From positions 62,001-126,000 of the forward strand of contig CAMYXP010000002.1 in assembly GCA_947303085.1 (NCBI GenBank): 64,000 bases of DNA, in the 5' to 3' direction. The notes below the pieces were generated by a model. It was not told the origin of the DNA and searched no databases. It was given only the letters and a program-made list of their open reading frames with translations. The position numbers and the translations under genes are program-made. Of this stretch, positions 7,141 through 14,784 are shown in pieces. Position 1 is the stretch's first letter. Every line of letters starts with the position of its first letter. The stretch is from an uncultured Bacteroidales bacterium. Lineage in GTDB: Bacteria; Bacteroidota; Bacteroidia; Bacteroidales; F082.

Positions 7141-7240
7141 CAAATTATTTTGAATTCTCGCAGTTATTTTGATTATTTTTAATTGTCGTTTGTTTGTTAA
7201 AACATTTTTGTTATTTTTGCAATGATTAATTATACTTAAT

Positions 7241-8287
7241 ATGGCTGAACAAAACAACACACCGACAACAGATTGCCCAAACAGTCCTAATAAAAAATCC
7301 AAAGAAACAAACGTCCCTAAATATGGACATTTATTCCTTATAATTCTTACAATTTTTACACTTGCTTTTATTGGTTTCCTTATTCTTGCAAATAGAGAAT
7401 CTCATAAATCTCAAGAAAACATCATACATAGTTATGAACAACATATAAAACAAGCTGATAGTTTATATTTTAATATGGTAAATTATAATACACGATATAT
7501 ATTAGACCTAAACTCACTTAGCACGAAAATATCAACTGATTCTTTAATAAAATCAACACTAAATTCTAAAAGAGGGATTTCAAAAGAACAATATAACAAT
7601 TTGTCAAAAATCATCACATCTTATTTCGATGACATGAGGCAACTACACGAACAATACGACAGAAAAATACGACATGATTCTTTGTTGATATGTGCAGAAG
7701 AACAATTATTGAAAGGTCAAACAAATAAGTTATTAGAACTTCATTTGAACAAAGTAGAGCATGAGTATAGTAACATTACAATTTGGGCTGCTGTTTTGAC
7801 AATACTTTTTCTTGTCTTTAGTTTCTATAGTATTTTTAAGATGGACGAGCTTGTCAAACAAGGTCACGAAGGTGTAAGGGATATACGCAAACTAACGGAT
7901 GAAGGAAAAAACGCCATTGAAACCGTTAAAAGTAATGGAGAAACATTATTATCTGATACTAGGAAAAGATTAAAAGCATTTACTGACGAGCAGCAACAAA
8001 TAATAGCTAAAACAACAGAGAACGCTAGCAAGCAAGCAAATGAGCGTATTGATACAATAGACGAAGCCATTAAAAAAGCATATTTATCAATAGAAGAAAT
8101 AAATAATATTAGGGAGCAATCAACAGAATTATACAAACAACAATTGGTAAAAATAAATTCCGATTATGATTTGAAAATTAATGAAAAAATACAATTACTT
8201 GACACATTTATTGAAAGCTTTAAAGCGCTTATGGAAGAAAAAGGTATACAATCTCAAGTAAAAGAGGAGGGCGAAAAAAATGAATAA
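7241..8287 (+). CDS. two-span membrane protein with cytoplasmic coiled coil, unknown function
   Basis: The 348-residue protein has hydrophobic segments at about 30-50 (LFLIILTIFTLAFIGFLILA) and 180-202 (AAVLTILFLVFSFYSIF). Between them lies a polar helical region. The last 140 residues are predicted coiled coil (GRDIRKLTDEGKNAIE-like heptads, ANERIDTIDEAIKKA). This resembles the topology of a small sensor or scaffold, but no known catalytic domain is visible. The next gene overlaps by 8 bases. DNA is markedly AT-rich compared with the housekeeping genes, which suggests transfer. A TATTTTTG box lies just upstream. Confidence 0.65.
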   Translation: MAEQNNTPTTDCPNSPNKKSKETNVPKYGHLFLIILTIFTLAFIGFLILANRESHKSQENIIHSYEQHIKQADSLYFNMVNYNTRYILDLNSLSTKISTDSLIKSTLNSKRGISKEQYNNLSKIITSYFDDMRQLHEQYDRKIRHDSLLICAEEQLLKGQTNKLLELHLNKVEHEYSNITIWAAVLTILFLVFSFYSIFKMDELVKQGHEGVRDIRKLTDEGKNAIETVKSNGETLLSDTRKRLKAFTDEQQQIIAKTTENASKQANERIDTIDEAIKKAYLSIEEINNIREQSTELYKQQLVKINSDYDLKINEKIQLLDTFIESFKALMEEKGIQSQVKEEGEKNE

Positions 8288-8744
8288 CATTTCTTTTATT
8301 AATTCGTCAAATGAATTAACAACGGCTCAAAATATACAACAACAAATATCTCAAAAAGAATTCGAGATACAACTTGTTGATATTAATAGTCGTTATTCTT
8401 CTTTACAAGATAGTAATTATTATTACAACCCGCAAAAGAAGTATTTTCTTAATATGGAAATACAAAATTTAAAAAAACAACGAGACGAGCATCTTATCAA
8501 CGCTATTACATATGCTTTGACCGATGCAGAATCTGAAATGAACTTTAGTATAGCATTTTCTACAGCTGCTGTTTCTATATCCAATATATGTTCATTCATA
8601 AGAAGATATAATATCAAACTCAATATTACATTGCAGTTAATGTTAAAAATCTCTTCCATATCATCAAGACTATCAACACGATTAAACTCAACGCAACTAA
8701 AACAAGAAATAACAAATCTAAAAACACAGTTAAATATACTCTAA
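8280..8744 (+). CDS. small helical protein of unknown function, coupled to upstream membrane gene
   Basis: The 154-residue product (MNNISFINSSNELTTAQNIQ) is rich in Gln, Asn and Lys with coiled-coil character (LKKQRDEHLINAITYALTDAE). No family is recognised. Its ATG overlaps the end of the preceding gene by 8 bases (ATGAATAA), which implies translational coupling and a joint function. It shares the AT-rich composition of its neighbour. The next 108 bases hold only the promoter region of the TfoX-like gene. Confidence 0.6.
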   Translation: MNNISFINSSNELTTAQNIQQQISQKEFEIQLVDINSRYSSLQDSNYYYNPQKKYFLNMEIQNLKKQRDEHLINAITYALTDAESEMNFSIAFSTAAVSISNICSFIRRYNIKLNITLQLMLKISSISSRLSTRLNSTQLKQEITNLKTQLNIL

Positions 8745-8852
8745 CAGATAATTTCATTTTGTTTACAACATTAGTTTTGATAAAGTGGGCGTTATTCTCT
8801 GATTCGTTTGTTTTAAGTTTGTAATACAACATGATTTTACAAAAAACTTATC

Positions 8853-9173
8853 ATGGCAAGCAATCCCAATTATGTACAATATATCGCTGACCAGTGCGAA
8901 GGGGCTGGCGAAATAATGGTCAAAAAGATGTTCGGCGACTACGGCATCTATTGCGACGGCGTTATCTTTGGCCTCATTTGCGATAATTGTTTCTATCTGA
9001 AACCGACGGAAGTCGGTCGGGCTATGCTCCGCATTGTCGATATGCGCCCACCATACGACGGAGCGAAAGACTATTTCTTCATTGAAGATGTCGATGACCG
9101 CGATTACATGTCGGAACTGGTTAAAACAACCTGCAAGGAATTGGCATTTCAGAAACCGAAAAAGAAAAAATAA
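8853..9173 (+). CDS. TfoX/Sxy N-terminal domain protein
   Basis: The 106-residue product has the TfoX_N pattern: VQYIADQCEGAGEIMVKKMFGDYGIYCDGVIFGLICDNCFYLK followed by RPPYDGAKDYFFIED. In gamma-proteobacteria Sxy controls competence genes together with CRP, but stand-alone N-domain proteins in Bacteroidota have no proven role. It ends 11 bases before the fucosidase gene and may be co-transcribed. Confidence 0.85.
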   Translation: MASNPNYVQYIADQCEGAGEIMVKKMFGDYGIYCDGVIFGLICDNCFYLKPTEVGRAMLRIVDMRPPYDGAKDYFFIEDVDDRDYMSELVKTTCKELAFQKPKKKK

Positions 9174-9184
9174 TTGATTTCATT

Positions 9185-10681
9185 ATGAAAAAATCCCTAA
9201 TATCAATCCTGATAATCACAATAATCCTAGCATTGTTTGCCGTTTCGTGCAATGATGAGAAAGAGACGTTTCGGGAAACGTCTCTACAAACCGAAACCAC
9301 ATTGCAAGAATTCCGCAACGACCATTTCGGGATGTTTATTCATTTCGGTGTGTATTCAAAATTAGGCGGCATCTGGAAAGGCGAAAAAATTCCTTATTAC
9401 GCCGAGCAGATAATGAACCATGCGAGGATTACCATTCCTGAATATGAGGCGGTGGCAAGGGAATTCAACCCTACCGATTTCAACGCTGATGAGATTGTGC
9501 TGCTCGCCAAAAACAACGGCATGAAATATATCGTCTTCACCACGAAGCATCACGACGGATTCTGCATGTTCGACACGCAAACAACTGATTATGATATAGT
9601 TGACTTCACGCCATACGGCAAAGACATCGTGAAAGAGCTCGCCAACGCCTGCCATCGTCATGGGATGAAACTCGGTTTCTACTACTCCCTCCCCGACTGG
9701 CATTTCCCTCACGGAATTCCGCACCTCGATCCGGATTCAACGACAAATTGCACCGAACACGTGAATCAGGTTTATTCGCCTCTCGAGATTATCACGCCCG
9801 AACTTGAAGATTATATCGTGGCTCAAATCACTGAACTGCTCACAAACTACGGCGAAATATACACCATGTGGTTCGATATGGGACTCGTCACCCTCGAACA
9901 GAGCCGCCGTTTCCGCGAGACGGTGAAAAACATTCAGCCTCAATGCCTTATCAACGGCCGCATCATGAACAACATGGGCGATTACATGACTCTTCCCGAC
10001 AACGGCAATATCTCGTCATACGGCGATATCTATTGGGACAACCCAGCATCACTTTATAATTCATGGGGTTACAAATCGTGGATTGAGCGTCCTGAACTTG
10101 GTCAACAGATTGAAACTCAGACTCAACGCCTGCTTACAACAGTCGTTAATGGCGGAAATCTTCTGCTCAACATCGGTCCTGACGGCACCGGTAAAGTCCT
10201 TGATTATGAAAGAGATGTATTAAATGGAATCGGCGATTTCCTGAAAGCACATCCCGATACTTTAGAGCATCTGCAGCCCTGCCCTATCGATTGCATCATC
10301 GGCGTCGGCAAAGACGGTCACATCCCCACTCTGACGCCTCAAGATTGCAAGCCTCACGCCGCCATCGACGGCACCGGCTACATGAGCGTGCAGCCCAATT
10401 CTTGGCTCTCATGGCAACTCGATTCCCAAACCTCCGGTGAATACGATATTTTCATCGTCTATAAACCCGAAAACGACGCCAAAGAATACACTCTCACCTG
10501 CAATGGAGTCTCAACCACACGTGTGCTTCCTGGCGTTGACCGTATGCTGCAGACTTCCTATTTCGGCACCTTATTAATAAAAGAAGGATATAATTATATC
10601 GTTCTCGATCAGGCAGAACGCTGCAATCCGCTCGAGCCGTTGGGATTGGAATTGAATCGTATTATTTTACGTAAACGTTAA
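9185..10681 (+). CDS. alpha-L-fucosidase, GH29, lipoprotein
   Basis: A lipoprotein signal (LALFAVSCN, Cys22) precedes a GH29 catalytic domain: FRNDHFGMFIHFGVYS, FTTKHHDGFCMFDT, GFYYSLPDWHFP and the nucleophile motif YTMWFDMG (Asp231). It would remove alpha-linked fucose from host or plant glycans at the cell surface or periplasm. The C-terminal 130 residues form a beta-rich accessory domain. The linker right after the lipidated cysteine (KETFRETSL) is encoded by a perfect palindrome that belongs to a repeat family seen elsewhere in the window. No SusC/D pair is nearby. Confidence 0.9.
   Translation: MKKSLISILIITIILALFAVSCNDEKETFRETSLQTETTLQEFRNDHFGMFIHFGVYSKLGGIWKGEKIPYYAEQIMNHARITIPEYEAVAREFNPTDFNADEIVLLAKNNGMKYIVFTTKHHDGFCMFDTQTTDYDIVDFTPYGKDIVKELANACHRHGMKLGFYYSLPDWHFPHGIPHLDPDSTTNCTEHVNQVYSPLEIITPELEDYIVAQITELLTNYGEIYTMWFDMGLVTLEQSRRFRETVKNIQPQCLINGRIMNNMGDYMTLPDNGNISSYGDIYWDNPASLYNSWGYKSWIERPELGQQIETQTQRLLTTVVNGGNLLLNIGPDGTGKVLDYERDVLNGIGDFLKAHPDTLEHLQPCPIDCIIGVGKDGHIPTLTPQDCKPHAAIDGTGYMSVQPNSWLSWQLDSQTSGEYDIFIVYKPENDAKEYTLTCNGVSTTRVLPGVDRMLQTSYFGTLLIKEGYNYIVLDQAERCNPLEPLGLELNRIILRKR
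9262..9285. repeat. palindromic AGAGACG-type element inside the fucosidase gene
   Basis: AGAGACGTTTC-GG-GAAACGTCTCT is an 11-bp perfect inverted repeat. It shares the AGAGACG/CGTCTCT ends with intergenic elements at 30922-30949 and 58444-58465. It is translated in frame in the flexible region after the lipobox. Confidence 0.8.
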
Positions 10682-10690
10682 TAAAAACAA

Positions 10691-10771
10691 AAAGATTATT
10701 GGTGTCATTCGCAGAATTACGACTTACCACAGGGTACTGAGAGTAATTCGAGAATGATACCAATAATCTTT
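10691..10771. repeat. 81-bp near-perfect hairpin between convergent genes
   Basis: The 20-bp outer arms (10691-10710 and 10752-10771) pair at 19 positions. Inside, GAATTAC (10714-10720) pairs with GTAATTC (10743-10749), and TACC with GGTA. Flanking A and T runs would let it act as a bidirectional terminator for the fucosidase and ferritin genes, but it is much longer than a usual terminator and may be a small palindromic mobile element. Confidence 0.75.
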
Positions 10772-10775
10772 TCAA

Positions 10776-10805
10776 TCTATAGTCTAAGGTCTAAAGTCTA
10801 ATGTC
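10776..10805. repeat. 7-bp repeat array (TCTAAGG family) at the ferritin stop codon
   Basis: Units TCTATAG, TCTAAGG, TCTAAAG, TCTAATG and a partial TCT run up to the ferritin stop codon, which begins at 10808 on the minus strand. Confidence 0.85.
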
Positions 10806-11315
10806 TTACTTCAGCGCTGATGCCTGATGATACTGTCTTGCGCCCAATTCCTTATCGAACATAAACAGTCCGAGGGCGTTGTCGCCGATGGCCTTCAAAG
10901 CCTCGAGGTTCTTGCCTGCCTCTTCCTCTTCTTCAACCTGCTCGTCGACAAACCACACCATGCGGTTCTGTGTTGCATAGTCCTTAGCCTCGATTGCGAG
11001 TTTGTTGATGTTGTGAATCATTTCGGTCACTTTCTTCTCGTGAGCGAGTGTATCTTCAAATGCCTCAACTGGTGATTTCCAATCGGTCTGCACCTTCGCG
11101 ATAGGCTTCAAAACCACGCGTGCGCCACGGCTCTGCATGTATTTGTAGAAAATCATGGCGTGGTCCTGCTCCTCCTTGAACTGGACCTCAAACCAGTTGG
11201 CGATGCCGTCCAAACCCTTCGCACGGAAGTTGGTTCCCATTGATAAATAAAGGTATGCCGACCATAATTCAGCATTAATCTGCGCATTGATAGCGTCTTC
11301 AATCTTCTTGTTCAT
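10806..11315 (-). CDS. ftnA: ferritin
   Basis: The 169-residue product is a non-haem ferritin: ferroxidase ligands Glu16 (NAELWSAYL), Glu49 and His52 (KEEQDHAM), a second acidic helix (DEQVEEEEEAGKNL) and the terminal FMFDKELGARQ. It oxidises and stores iron in a 24-subunit cytoplasmic shell. Length matches bacterial ferritins. A TAATTTTG box lies upstream at 11383-11376. The stop codon abuts a 7-bp repeat array. Confidence 0.93.
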   Translation of the reverse strand: MNKKIEDAINAQINAELWSAYLYLSMGTNFRAKGLDGIANWFEVQFKEEQDHAMIFYKYMQSRGARVVLKPIAKVQTDWKSPVEAFEDTLAHEKKVTEMIHNINKLAIEAKDYATQNRMVWFVDEQVEEEEEAGKNLEALKAIGDNALGLFMFDKELGARQYHQASALK

Positions 11316-11475
11316 AGTGGTAATTTTTAATGTTTTTATTCTAATCTAAACCAAAAATATTCAAATTATTTCATGCAAAATTACACCGATTTTTGAACTT
11401 TGTCAATATTTTTCAAAAAATTTTTCTTTTTTCTCCAAAAATGCTTTAACTTTGTAAGGATAAAATTTTTGAATT

Positions 11476-12975
11476 ATGACAACACTCTCTTCTGCCGACA
11501 AACAGCAACTCGAAGCTTTAGGAATTTCAGCTCAACAAGTTGAAAATCAGATAGTTCAGTTTAAAAACGGATTTGCTTTCAGCGATCTTATCGCACCTGC
11601 TACAATTGGAAAAGGTATCGTCCGTTTCGATGAAAATGAGATAAAAGACCTTGTCAGGCAGTTCGACGAGGACAAAAAATACTACGATATCATCAAATTT
11701 GTGCCTGCTTCGGGCGCGGCGAGCCGAATGTTTAAGGACCTCTACGCCATGAAGCCAGATGCGGTCGAGACTTTTATAAAAGGTATTCATAATTTCGCAT
11801 TTTTCAATGACTTGAAATGCCAGCTTCAAGCTAAGGGCAAGAATATCGAAAAGATGATGGAAAACAAAGAGTATCAAGAGATTGTCGATACCCTGCTCAA
11901 CGCCGACGGCATGAATTACGGCAACCTTCCGAAGGCTTTGTTGAAATTCCACAAATATGGCGATTCTGCTCGTCTCGCGATGGAGGAACATCTCGTGGAA
12001 GCTGCTGAATACAGCAACAACGGCGAGGTGGCGAAGCTGCATTTCACCGTGTCGCAAGAGCATATCGATATCTTTAAGAAGATTGTGAATTACGTGCTGC
12101 CGAAATACGAGAAACAGTTCGGCATAAAGTACAAAATCGGTTTCTCGGTGCAGAAGCCTTCAACCGACACCATCGCCGTCGATATGAACAACGAGCCGTT
12201 CCGCGACAAGGACGGCAAATTGGTGTTCCGTCCGGGCGGTCACGGTGCTTTGATACAGAACCTCAACGACTTACACAAGGAAATCATCTTCATAAAGAAT
12301 ATCGACAACGTGGTTCCCGACCGTTTCAAGGCGACAACTTACGAATATAAAAAGGTGCTTGGCGGCTATCTCTTCCGTCTCCAGCAGCAACAGTTCGAAT
12401 ACCTCGAGATGCTCGACGACGGCAATGTCACCAACGAGGAACTCAACGAAATCACCGCTTTTGCGAAAAACAAGCTGATGATCGACATCCCCGATTTCTT
12501 CAGCACCTACAACGAAATAGAGAAGATCGACTTCCTCTACGGCAAGCTCAACCGCCCGATGCGCGTGTGCGGCATGGTGAAAAACGAGGGCGAGCCTGGC
12601 GGAGGTCCTTATTTCACTCGCAACAGCAGCGACGAGATCTCGCTTCAGATTGTCGAGTCGTCACAGATTGACCACAAAAACGAGAAACAGGAGGCGATGT
12701 TCCGCTCCTCCACCCACTTCAACCCAGTGGATTTGGTCTGCGCCACCCAGGATTTCAAGGGCAACTCGTTCAACCTTCCGGATTACGTTGACCCGGAAAC
12801 CGGCTTCATCTCGATGAAGTCGAAAGACGGTAAAGACCTGAAAGCCATGGAGCTCCCCGGCCTCTGGAACGGCGCCATGGCCGACTGGACCACCATCTTC
12901 GTCGAAGTCCCTATTCTGACGTTCAACCCAGTAAAAACGGTTAATGATTTGCTAAGGGAGACGCATCAAGGATAA
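11476..12975 (+). CDS. DUF4301 family protein
   Basis: The 499-residue product begins MTTLSSADKQQLEALGIS and contains KFVPASGAASRMFKDLYA, FRPGGHGALIQNLNDL and PYFTRNSSDEISLQIVESSQID, characteristic of the DUF4301 family of Bacteroidota. The PASGAASRM segment near residue 78 looks nucleotide-sugar-pyrophosphorylase-like, so a nucleotidyl-transferase-related fold is possible; no activity is established. The gene stands alone with a TAACTTTG -7 box 33 bases upstream and a terminator right after. Confidence 0.85.
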   Translation: MTTLSSADKQQLEALGISAQQVENQIVQFKNGFAFSDLIAPATIGKGIVRFDENEIKDLVRQFDEDKKYYDIIKFVPASGAASRMFKDLYAMKPDAVETFIKGIHNFAFFNDLKCQLQAKGKNIEKMMENKEYQEIVDTLLNADGMNYGNLPKALLKFHKYGDSARLAMEEHLVEAAEYSNNGEVAKLHFTVSQEHIDIFKKIVNYVLPKYEKQFGIKYKIGFSVQKPSTDTIAVDMNNEPFRDKDGKLVFRPGGHGALIQNLNDLHKEIIFIKNIDNVVPDRFKATTYEYKKVLGGYLFRLQQQQFEYLEMLDDGNVTNEELNEITAFAKNKLMIDIPDFFSTYNEIEKIDFLYGKLNRPMRVCGMVKNEGEPGGGPYFTRNSSDEISLQIVESSQIDHKNEKQEAMFRSSTHFNPVDLVCATQDFKGNSFNLPDYVDPETGFISMKSKDGKDLKAMELPGLWNGAMADWTTIFVEVPILTFNPVKTVNDLLRETHQG

Positions 12976-13003
12976 AAATGCACGGTCATGATGCATTTTT
13001 TTG
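12976..13003 (+). terminator. terminator of the DUF4301 gene
   Basis: ATGCA / TGCAT form a short stem around CGGTCATGA, followed by a run of eight T. Confidence 0.6.
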
Positions 13004-13035
13004 AAATTTTTGCACTGTCGTAATGCAATTTTGCG

Positions 13036-13043
13036 TATTTTTG
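13036..13043 (+). promoter_or_regulatory. -7 box (TATTTTTG) of the tandem-hairpin RNA
   Basis: TATTTTTGC directly precedes the first hairpin; a transcription start around 13045-13050 would make the RNA begin at the hairpin base. TTG motifs occur 15-30 bases upstream. Confidence 0.55.
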
Positions 13044-13147
13044 CAGCGTAAAAAATCGCAGATCGGCTTTTGCATGGATTAACTGCATTTTTACGACTAA
13101 AAACGTGTAGATCGGCTTATGCATGGATTAACTACACGCTTTTTTTA
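13044..13147 (+). ncRNA. tandem-hairpin small RNA candidate
   Basis: Hairpin 1 has CGTAAAAA (13047-13054) and GCAG (13058-13061) pairing with CTGC (13083-13086) and TTTTTACG (13088-13095). Hairpin 2 has CGTGTAG (13104-13110) pairing with CTACACG (13132-13138), followed by a T-run. The stems differ, but both enclose the same 21-nt loop (13062-13082 and 13111-13131), differing at one position. Hairpin 2 plus the T-run is a good terminator. The last bases overlap the 3' end of the convergent gene. Confidence 0.75.
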
Positions 13148-13631
13148 TATACTCCAGGCTGTATTGGACGTTTCGACCATCGCTTTTCTTACCTATCACC
13201 ACTTCAATCGTGAAATTCTTGTAATCTTCCGTTTTACTATTGAATGTATATCTCAGTTTTATCAGCTCAACATAGCGGTTTTTCTTCTGATTACCGTCTT
13301 TAATGTCAAAACTCCTGTAATTCTCATCAAATGGTTTGGCATATTTCAAAACATCGGGTAATTTAAGCACTGCATAAGTCGTTTGCCAATATCGTGTAGC
13401 GTTATTTGATGCTTTCTGAAAGCTTTCCTTCCAAATTATATAGATATTTTCATCAAGAAAATCATTTTTTATGAAGTTATTGCCGTTTAATTTTGACAAC
13501 AAAGCCTTGTAAGCGTCTTTAATTATCTTACGTTTTTCACCACGAATCTCTTTAATAGGATTTGTTGGAATTCTAAACCATAAATTTGTCCCTTGCAAAT
13601 TTGTTTCGATAAAATCAGGTATCTGTGTCAT
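13128..13631 (-). CDS. hypothetical protein, 167 residues
   Basis: The product (MTQIPDFIETNLQGTNLWFR) has no family I recognise. It is mixed alpha/beta with many aromatic residues (YIIWKESFQKASNNATRYWQ) and a Lys-rich second half (VIGKKSDGRNVQYSLEYIKK). The track start at 13664 is a TTG inside the TATATTTG -7 box, so the first ATG (13631) is used. No signal peptide. Its 3' end overlaps the small RNA candidate on the other strand. Flanks and AT-rich composition suggest an accessory gene. Confidence 0.55.
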   Translation of the reverse strand: MTQIPDFIETNLQGTNLWFRIPTNPIKEIRGEKRKIIKDAYKALLSKLNGNNFIKNDFLDENIYIIWKESFQKASNNATRYWQTTYAVLKLPDVLKYAKPFDENYRSFDIKDGNQKKNRYVELIKLRYTFNSKTEDYKNFTIEVVIGKKSDGRNVQYSLEYIKKACS

Positions 13632-13685
13632 ATTCGTAAAAGATTTATAATAATAAAGCGCCAAATATACGACCCTTCAAACGAA

Positions 13686-13708
13686 TTAGTCGTACGAAAA
13701 ACGACTAA
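13686..13708. repeat. short hairpin TTAGTCGT/ACGACTAA
   Basis: An 8-bp perfect inverted repeat with a 7-base loop lies in the 386-bp gap before the DUF6266 gene. It is upstream of the 13631 gene promoter and could be an operator or a terminator-like structure. Confidence 0.5.
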
Positions 13709-13841
13709 GTTTTCAACATCGTTCTAAATAATTGTATTTCAGCCATTTACAAACTGTTTTTGGGAGATTTAATGCTTTTTTAAATGTTAATAAATTTTAA
13801 CATTTGCACTTAACTCATTGAATATAAGTCACATATCGTAT

Positions 13842-13915
13842 CAAGTTCGGACTAATTACTATAGTTTCATTCGAACTTGGTACGAACTTGGTATTAATTT
13901 TGTGCGAACTTGCAA
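13842..13915. promoter_or_regulatory. iterated CGAACTTGGTA motif cluster with embedded promoter
   Basis: CAAGTTCG (13842-13849, inverted), CGAACTTGGTA (13872-13882 and 13883-13893) and CGAACTTGCAA (13905-13915) surround a TAATTTTG -7 box near 13895-13902. The arrangement resembles repeated operator sites. A second box, TATTTTTG, lies near 14000, closer to the DUF6266 start. The rest of the 386-bp gap shows nothing recognisable. Confidence 0.5.
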
Positions 13916-14050
13916 CCTTGCAAAACATGGAAAAATCATGCATAATCAGGCAAAGAAGCGCATTTAAAACCGAATTTGATTTTCTAAAAAATTTTTATAT
14001 ATTTTTGTTGCGGTTTTAAAATTTAAATCGTTAAACAAAAATAAAAAATT

Positions 14051-14689
14051 ATGGGAAAAATCAGAAAAGGAGTCCTCGGGGGCTTTTCAGGCAAGGTTGG
14101 AACGGTTATCGGTTCCTCATGGAATGGCATCAGCTATATGCGCAGTCTTCCTCAGCATTTCAACGACGCTCGCACGCCGCGGCAGCTTCAGCAACGGGCG
14201 AAATTCAACAAGGCGATGGAGTTTTTGACACCGATTAAAGATTACATTCGTGTCGGTTATAAGACCTATGCTGTAAAGAAGTCGGCTTTCAACGCGGCGG
14301 TTTCGTATGTTGTTAAAAACGCTGTCGGCGGCAGTTATCCTGACGTTGAGATAAATTATTCGCGAGTACTTGTGTCACGTGGCGATTTGACACCGCCGAA
14401 AGATGTCGTTGCCACAATTTCAGAACATTGTGTGACAATAACTTGGACCGATAACAGCGCGGAAGGCTCAGCCAATGCCACCGATTTGTCGATGCCGTTG
14501 GCTTATAATGTTTCAAAAAGCCAGGCAATATTTGAAATCGCAGCCTCCACAAGGTCGAGCAAATCAGTCGCTTTACCCCTTCCCTCCGACTGGATTGGCG
14601 ACACCATTCACCTCTATCTTGGCTTCATCTCTGAGGACGGCATGGAAGTTGCGAATTCGGTTTATTTTGGGAGTGAGATAATGACTTGA
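14051..14689 (+). CDS. DUF6266 family protein
   Basis: The 212-residue product begins MGKIRKGVLGGFSGKVGTVIG and contains TPRQLQQRAKFNKAMEFLTPI, the conserved DUF6266 N-terminal region common in Bacteroidota. The C-terminal half is a beta-rich, fibronectin-like domain (PPKDVVATISEHCVTITWTD). No signal peptide is present. Function is unknown; phage-structural-like features have been suggested by the repeat-rich N-terminus, but nothing phage-like surrounds it. It is expressed from an AT-rich promoter region with iterated motifs. Confidence 0.8.
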   Translation: MGKIRKGVLGGFSGKVGTVIGSSWNGISYMRSLPQHFNDARTPRQLQQRAKFNKAMEFLTPIKDYIRVGYKTYAVKKSAFNAAVSYVVKNAVGGSYPDVEINYSRVLVSRGDLTPPKDVVATISEHCVTITWTDNSAEGSANATDLSMPLAYNVSKSQAIFEIAASTRSSKSVALPLPSDWIGDTIHLYLGFISEDGMEVANSVYFGSEIMT

Positions 14690-14707
14690 AATGTTTGAAC
14701 GGAGAAA

Positions 14708-14771
14708 GCGAGGTAAATTTTTCTTCCACAAAATTCTTGCACAAGCTAAAAAATTACTAATTTTACCTCGC
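14708..14771. promoter_or_regulatory. 10-bp dyad flanking the WYL gene promoter
   Basis: GCGAGGTAAA (14708-14717) and TTTACCTCGC (14762-14771) are exact inverted copies 44 bases apart. The right copy overlaps a TAATTTTA -7-like box, 14 bases before the WYL start codon. This is a plausible autoregulatory operator pair for the WYL protein. Confidence 0.5.
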
Positions 14772-14784
14772 AAAAACTCCAACC

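Noticed and set aside
4453-8744. Diversity-generating retroelement, suggested by the Avd-like four-helix bundle
   Set aside because: No reverse transcriptase, template repeat or variable repeat was seen in the region.
13044-13147. CsrB-like RNA titrating CsrA, because each loop contains AUGGA
   Set aside because: CsrA is generally absent from Bacteroidota and only one GGA per hairpin is present; the sequence alone does not support it.
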